Below, in pieces: positions 63,146-64,000 of a DNA stretch of 64,000 nt (positions are counted from its first letter, which is position 1; each line of letters opens with the position of its first letter). The stretch comes from Kocuria rosea (GTDB taxonomy: Bacteria; Actinomycetota; Actinomycetes; Actinomycetales; Micrococcaceae). Both the position numbers and the translations under genes were made by a program. The DNA is taken from assembly GCF_023715525.1 (NCBI RefSeq), contig NZ_JAMBOG010000008.1, positions 1 to 64,000 of the forward strand. The letters run 5' to 3'. The notes beneath the pieces are model-generated. The model did no database searches, was not told the origin of the DNA, and worked only from the letters and a program-made list of their open reading frames with translations.

Positions 63146-63188
63146 GCAACGCCCACGGCGTCCCCGTGAAACCGGCCCCGCCTAGCGT
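63146..63188 (+). promoter_or_regulatory. GlnR-type box and -10 of nirD
   Basis: GCAAC (63146-63150), 17 bases, GAAAC (63168-63172), ten bases, TAGCGT (63183-63188). GAAAC ends 72 bases before the nirD ATG, matching narK. The middle position of the 11-bp register (GGCGT) is poorly conserved, as at narK. Confidence 0.62.
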
Positions 63189-63243
63189 CGACGACGACGC
63201 CGAGGACACCCCGCACCCACACCCCTTGCCACAGGAGGCAGCC

Positions 63244-63663
63244 ATGAGCACCACGTTCCCCGACCTCGCCCCCGACACCGCGACCACCAGCGCCACCGCC
63301 GCCGAGCTGGTCTGGCACGACGTGTGCGCCCTGGAGGACCTCGAGGTCCAGTGGGGCGAGGCCGCCCGCGTGGCCGGCCGCCAGGTGGCCCTGTTCCGCG
63401 TGGACGACGCCACCGTGCTGGCCGCCGACCACCGCGACCCGCGCACCGGGGCCTGCGTTCTCGCCCGCGGGATCCTGGGCTCCCGCGGGGACGCCGTCAC
63501 GGTCGCCTCCCCGCTGCACAAGGAGGTCTACGACCTCGGCACCGGCCGCTGCCTCAGCGGCGACGGGCCCGCGCTGGCCGTGCATCCCGTCCGGGTCAGC
63601 GCAGGACGCGTGCTCGTGGGCCTGGCCGGCGCGGAAGGCGGTGCCGGGGGAGGACCTTCGTAG
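63244..63663 (+). CDS. nirD: Nitrite reductase small subunit
   Basis: 139 residues, Rieske-like fold without iron-sulphur ligands, as usual for NirD (VALFRVDDATVLAADHRDPR, GACVLARGILGSRGDAVTVA, SPLHKEVYDLGTGRCLSGDG). Partner of NirB. The ATG at 63244 has AGGAGG upstream. It is divergent from nirB rather than downstream of it, with its own GlnR-type promoter. Confidence 0.92.
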   Translation: MSTTFPDLAPDTATTSATAAELVWHDVCALEDLEVQWGEAARVAGRQVALFRVDDATVLAADHRDPRTGACVLARGILGSRGDAVTVASPLHKEVYDLGTGRCLSGDGPALAVHPVRVSAGRVLVGLAGAEGGAGGGPS

Positions 63664-63666
63664 AAT
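63661..63666 (+). promoter_or_regulatory. -10 box of a leaderless transcript
   Basis: TAGAAT lies seven bases before the GTG at 63674, close to the consensus TAnnnT. The distance suggests that transcription starts at or just before the start codon. It overlaps the nirD stop codon. Confidence 0.45.
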
Positions 63667-63673
63667 CGGGCGC

Positions 63674-64000
63674 GTGGAGGAACGAGGACGATCCGGGGCC
63701 CGGGCCGCAACGGGGCCGGCGCCCGCCCGTCGGCTGACGGGCGTCGACGCCGCCCGGGGCCTTGCCCTGATCGGCATGGTGGCCGTGCACACGCTGAGCC
63801 TGTGGAACGACGAGACGGGACGGGCCACGCTCGCCGGGCTGCTGTTCAGCGGCAAGGCCTCGGCCCTGTTCGTCACCCTGGCCGGGGTGGGCCTGGCCCT
63901 GGGCTCCGGGCGCCGCACGCCCCGCCGGGGCCGGGAGCTGGCCGCGGCCCGGGCCTCCCTGGCGGCACGGGCCGCGGTCCTCGCCCTCGTCGGGCTGCTC
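63674..64000 (+). CDS. Membrane protein of the DUF1624/DUF418-like acyltransferase group, 3' end outside window
   Basis: The first 109 codons are visible. ARRLTGVDAARGLALIGMVA, VHTLSLWND and GKASALFVTLAGVGLALGSG are typical of heparan-alpha-glucosaminide acetyltransferase-like and DUF418 membrane proteins (catalytic-type His in the first span). No ribosome site is seen; a -10 box close by suggests leaderless translation. Function unknown; probably unrelated to nitrogen metabolism. Confidence 0.7.
   Translation, partial: MEERGRSGARAATGPAPARRLTGVDAARGLALIGMVAVHTLSLWNDETGRATLAGLLFSGKASALFVTLAGVGLALGSGRRTPRRGRELAAARASLAARAAVLALVGLL

Overview
The window is from a high-GC actinomycete. Gene content and the conserved block rplY-pth ... 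DUF2505-mfd fit the Micrococcaceae, and Kocuria is my best guess from memory of that family; I could not check this. Three layers are visible: core housekeeping genes (rplY, pth, mfd, deoC), two polysaccharide regions, and mobile or plasmid-derived DNA lying between pth and the mfd block.

Layout. 1-1.3 kb: two head-to-head IS630 copies, both incomplete or broken as seen here. 1.6-7.7 kb: a leftward polysaccharide region with a low-GC glycosyltransferase and flippase, an intact initiating sugar-phosphate transferase, and a second, dead copy of that transferase. 7.8-9.4 kb: rplY with a structured leader, then pth. 9.8-23.7 kb: mobile and plasmid-like DNA. It holds an orphan DNA methyltransferase, an IS30 element split by an IS110 element, a large primase-helicase replication protein preceded by an AT-rich patch, a three-gene cassette of unknown function, and a second IS110-type element. 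24.4-31.4 kb: two acyltransferases, NhaA and a GH5 lipoprotein. 31.4-37.1 kb: DUF2505 protein, mfd, a small membrane protein and deoC. 37.3-49.0 kb: a five-gene synthase-type polysaccharide operon present twice in tandem (small membrane protein, processive GT2, concanavalin-like anchored protein, UDP-GlcNAc 2-epimerase, DUF2334 deacetylase-like protein). 49.4-63.7 kb: siroheme synthesis plus nitrate and nitrite assimilation (hemD, cobA, chelatase, narK, nitrate reductase, electron-transfer flavoprotein, nnaR, nirB, nirD). A truncated membrane acyltransferase-like gene ends the window.

Main discoveries by reading. (1) The non-coding end of the IS110 element at 12.0-13.45 kb contains a readable bridge-RNA-like guide: four short guide stretches match the two target halves in the disrupted IS30 and the two ends of the element, each pair separated by a hairpin. 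(2) Four nitrogen promoters (narK, nirB, nirD, nnaR) share 11-bp-phased GnnAC/GAAAC half-sites set exactly 10 bp upstream of a -10 box, which fits GlnR control, and cobA carries the same phased half-sites without a clear -10. (3) The two polysaccharide operons are a tandem duplication whose breakpoint is marked by a fragment of hemD. (4) Pairs of hairpins with GGGG loops sit just upstream of both operons and of the dead sugar transferase. (5) A 12-mer occurs four times in the plasmid-like segment, including next to the replication gene.

How the genes work together. The nitrogen cluster imports nitrate, reduces it to nitrite and then ammonium, and makes the siroheme that NirB needs. The duplicated operon looks self-sufficient: sugar-nucleotide supply, polymerisation and export, polymer modification, and an anchored carbohydrate-binding protein. 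Its product cannot be deduced from sequence alone.
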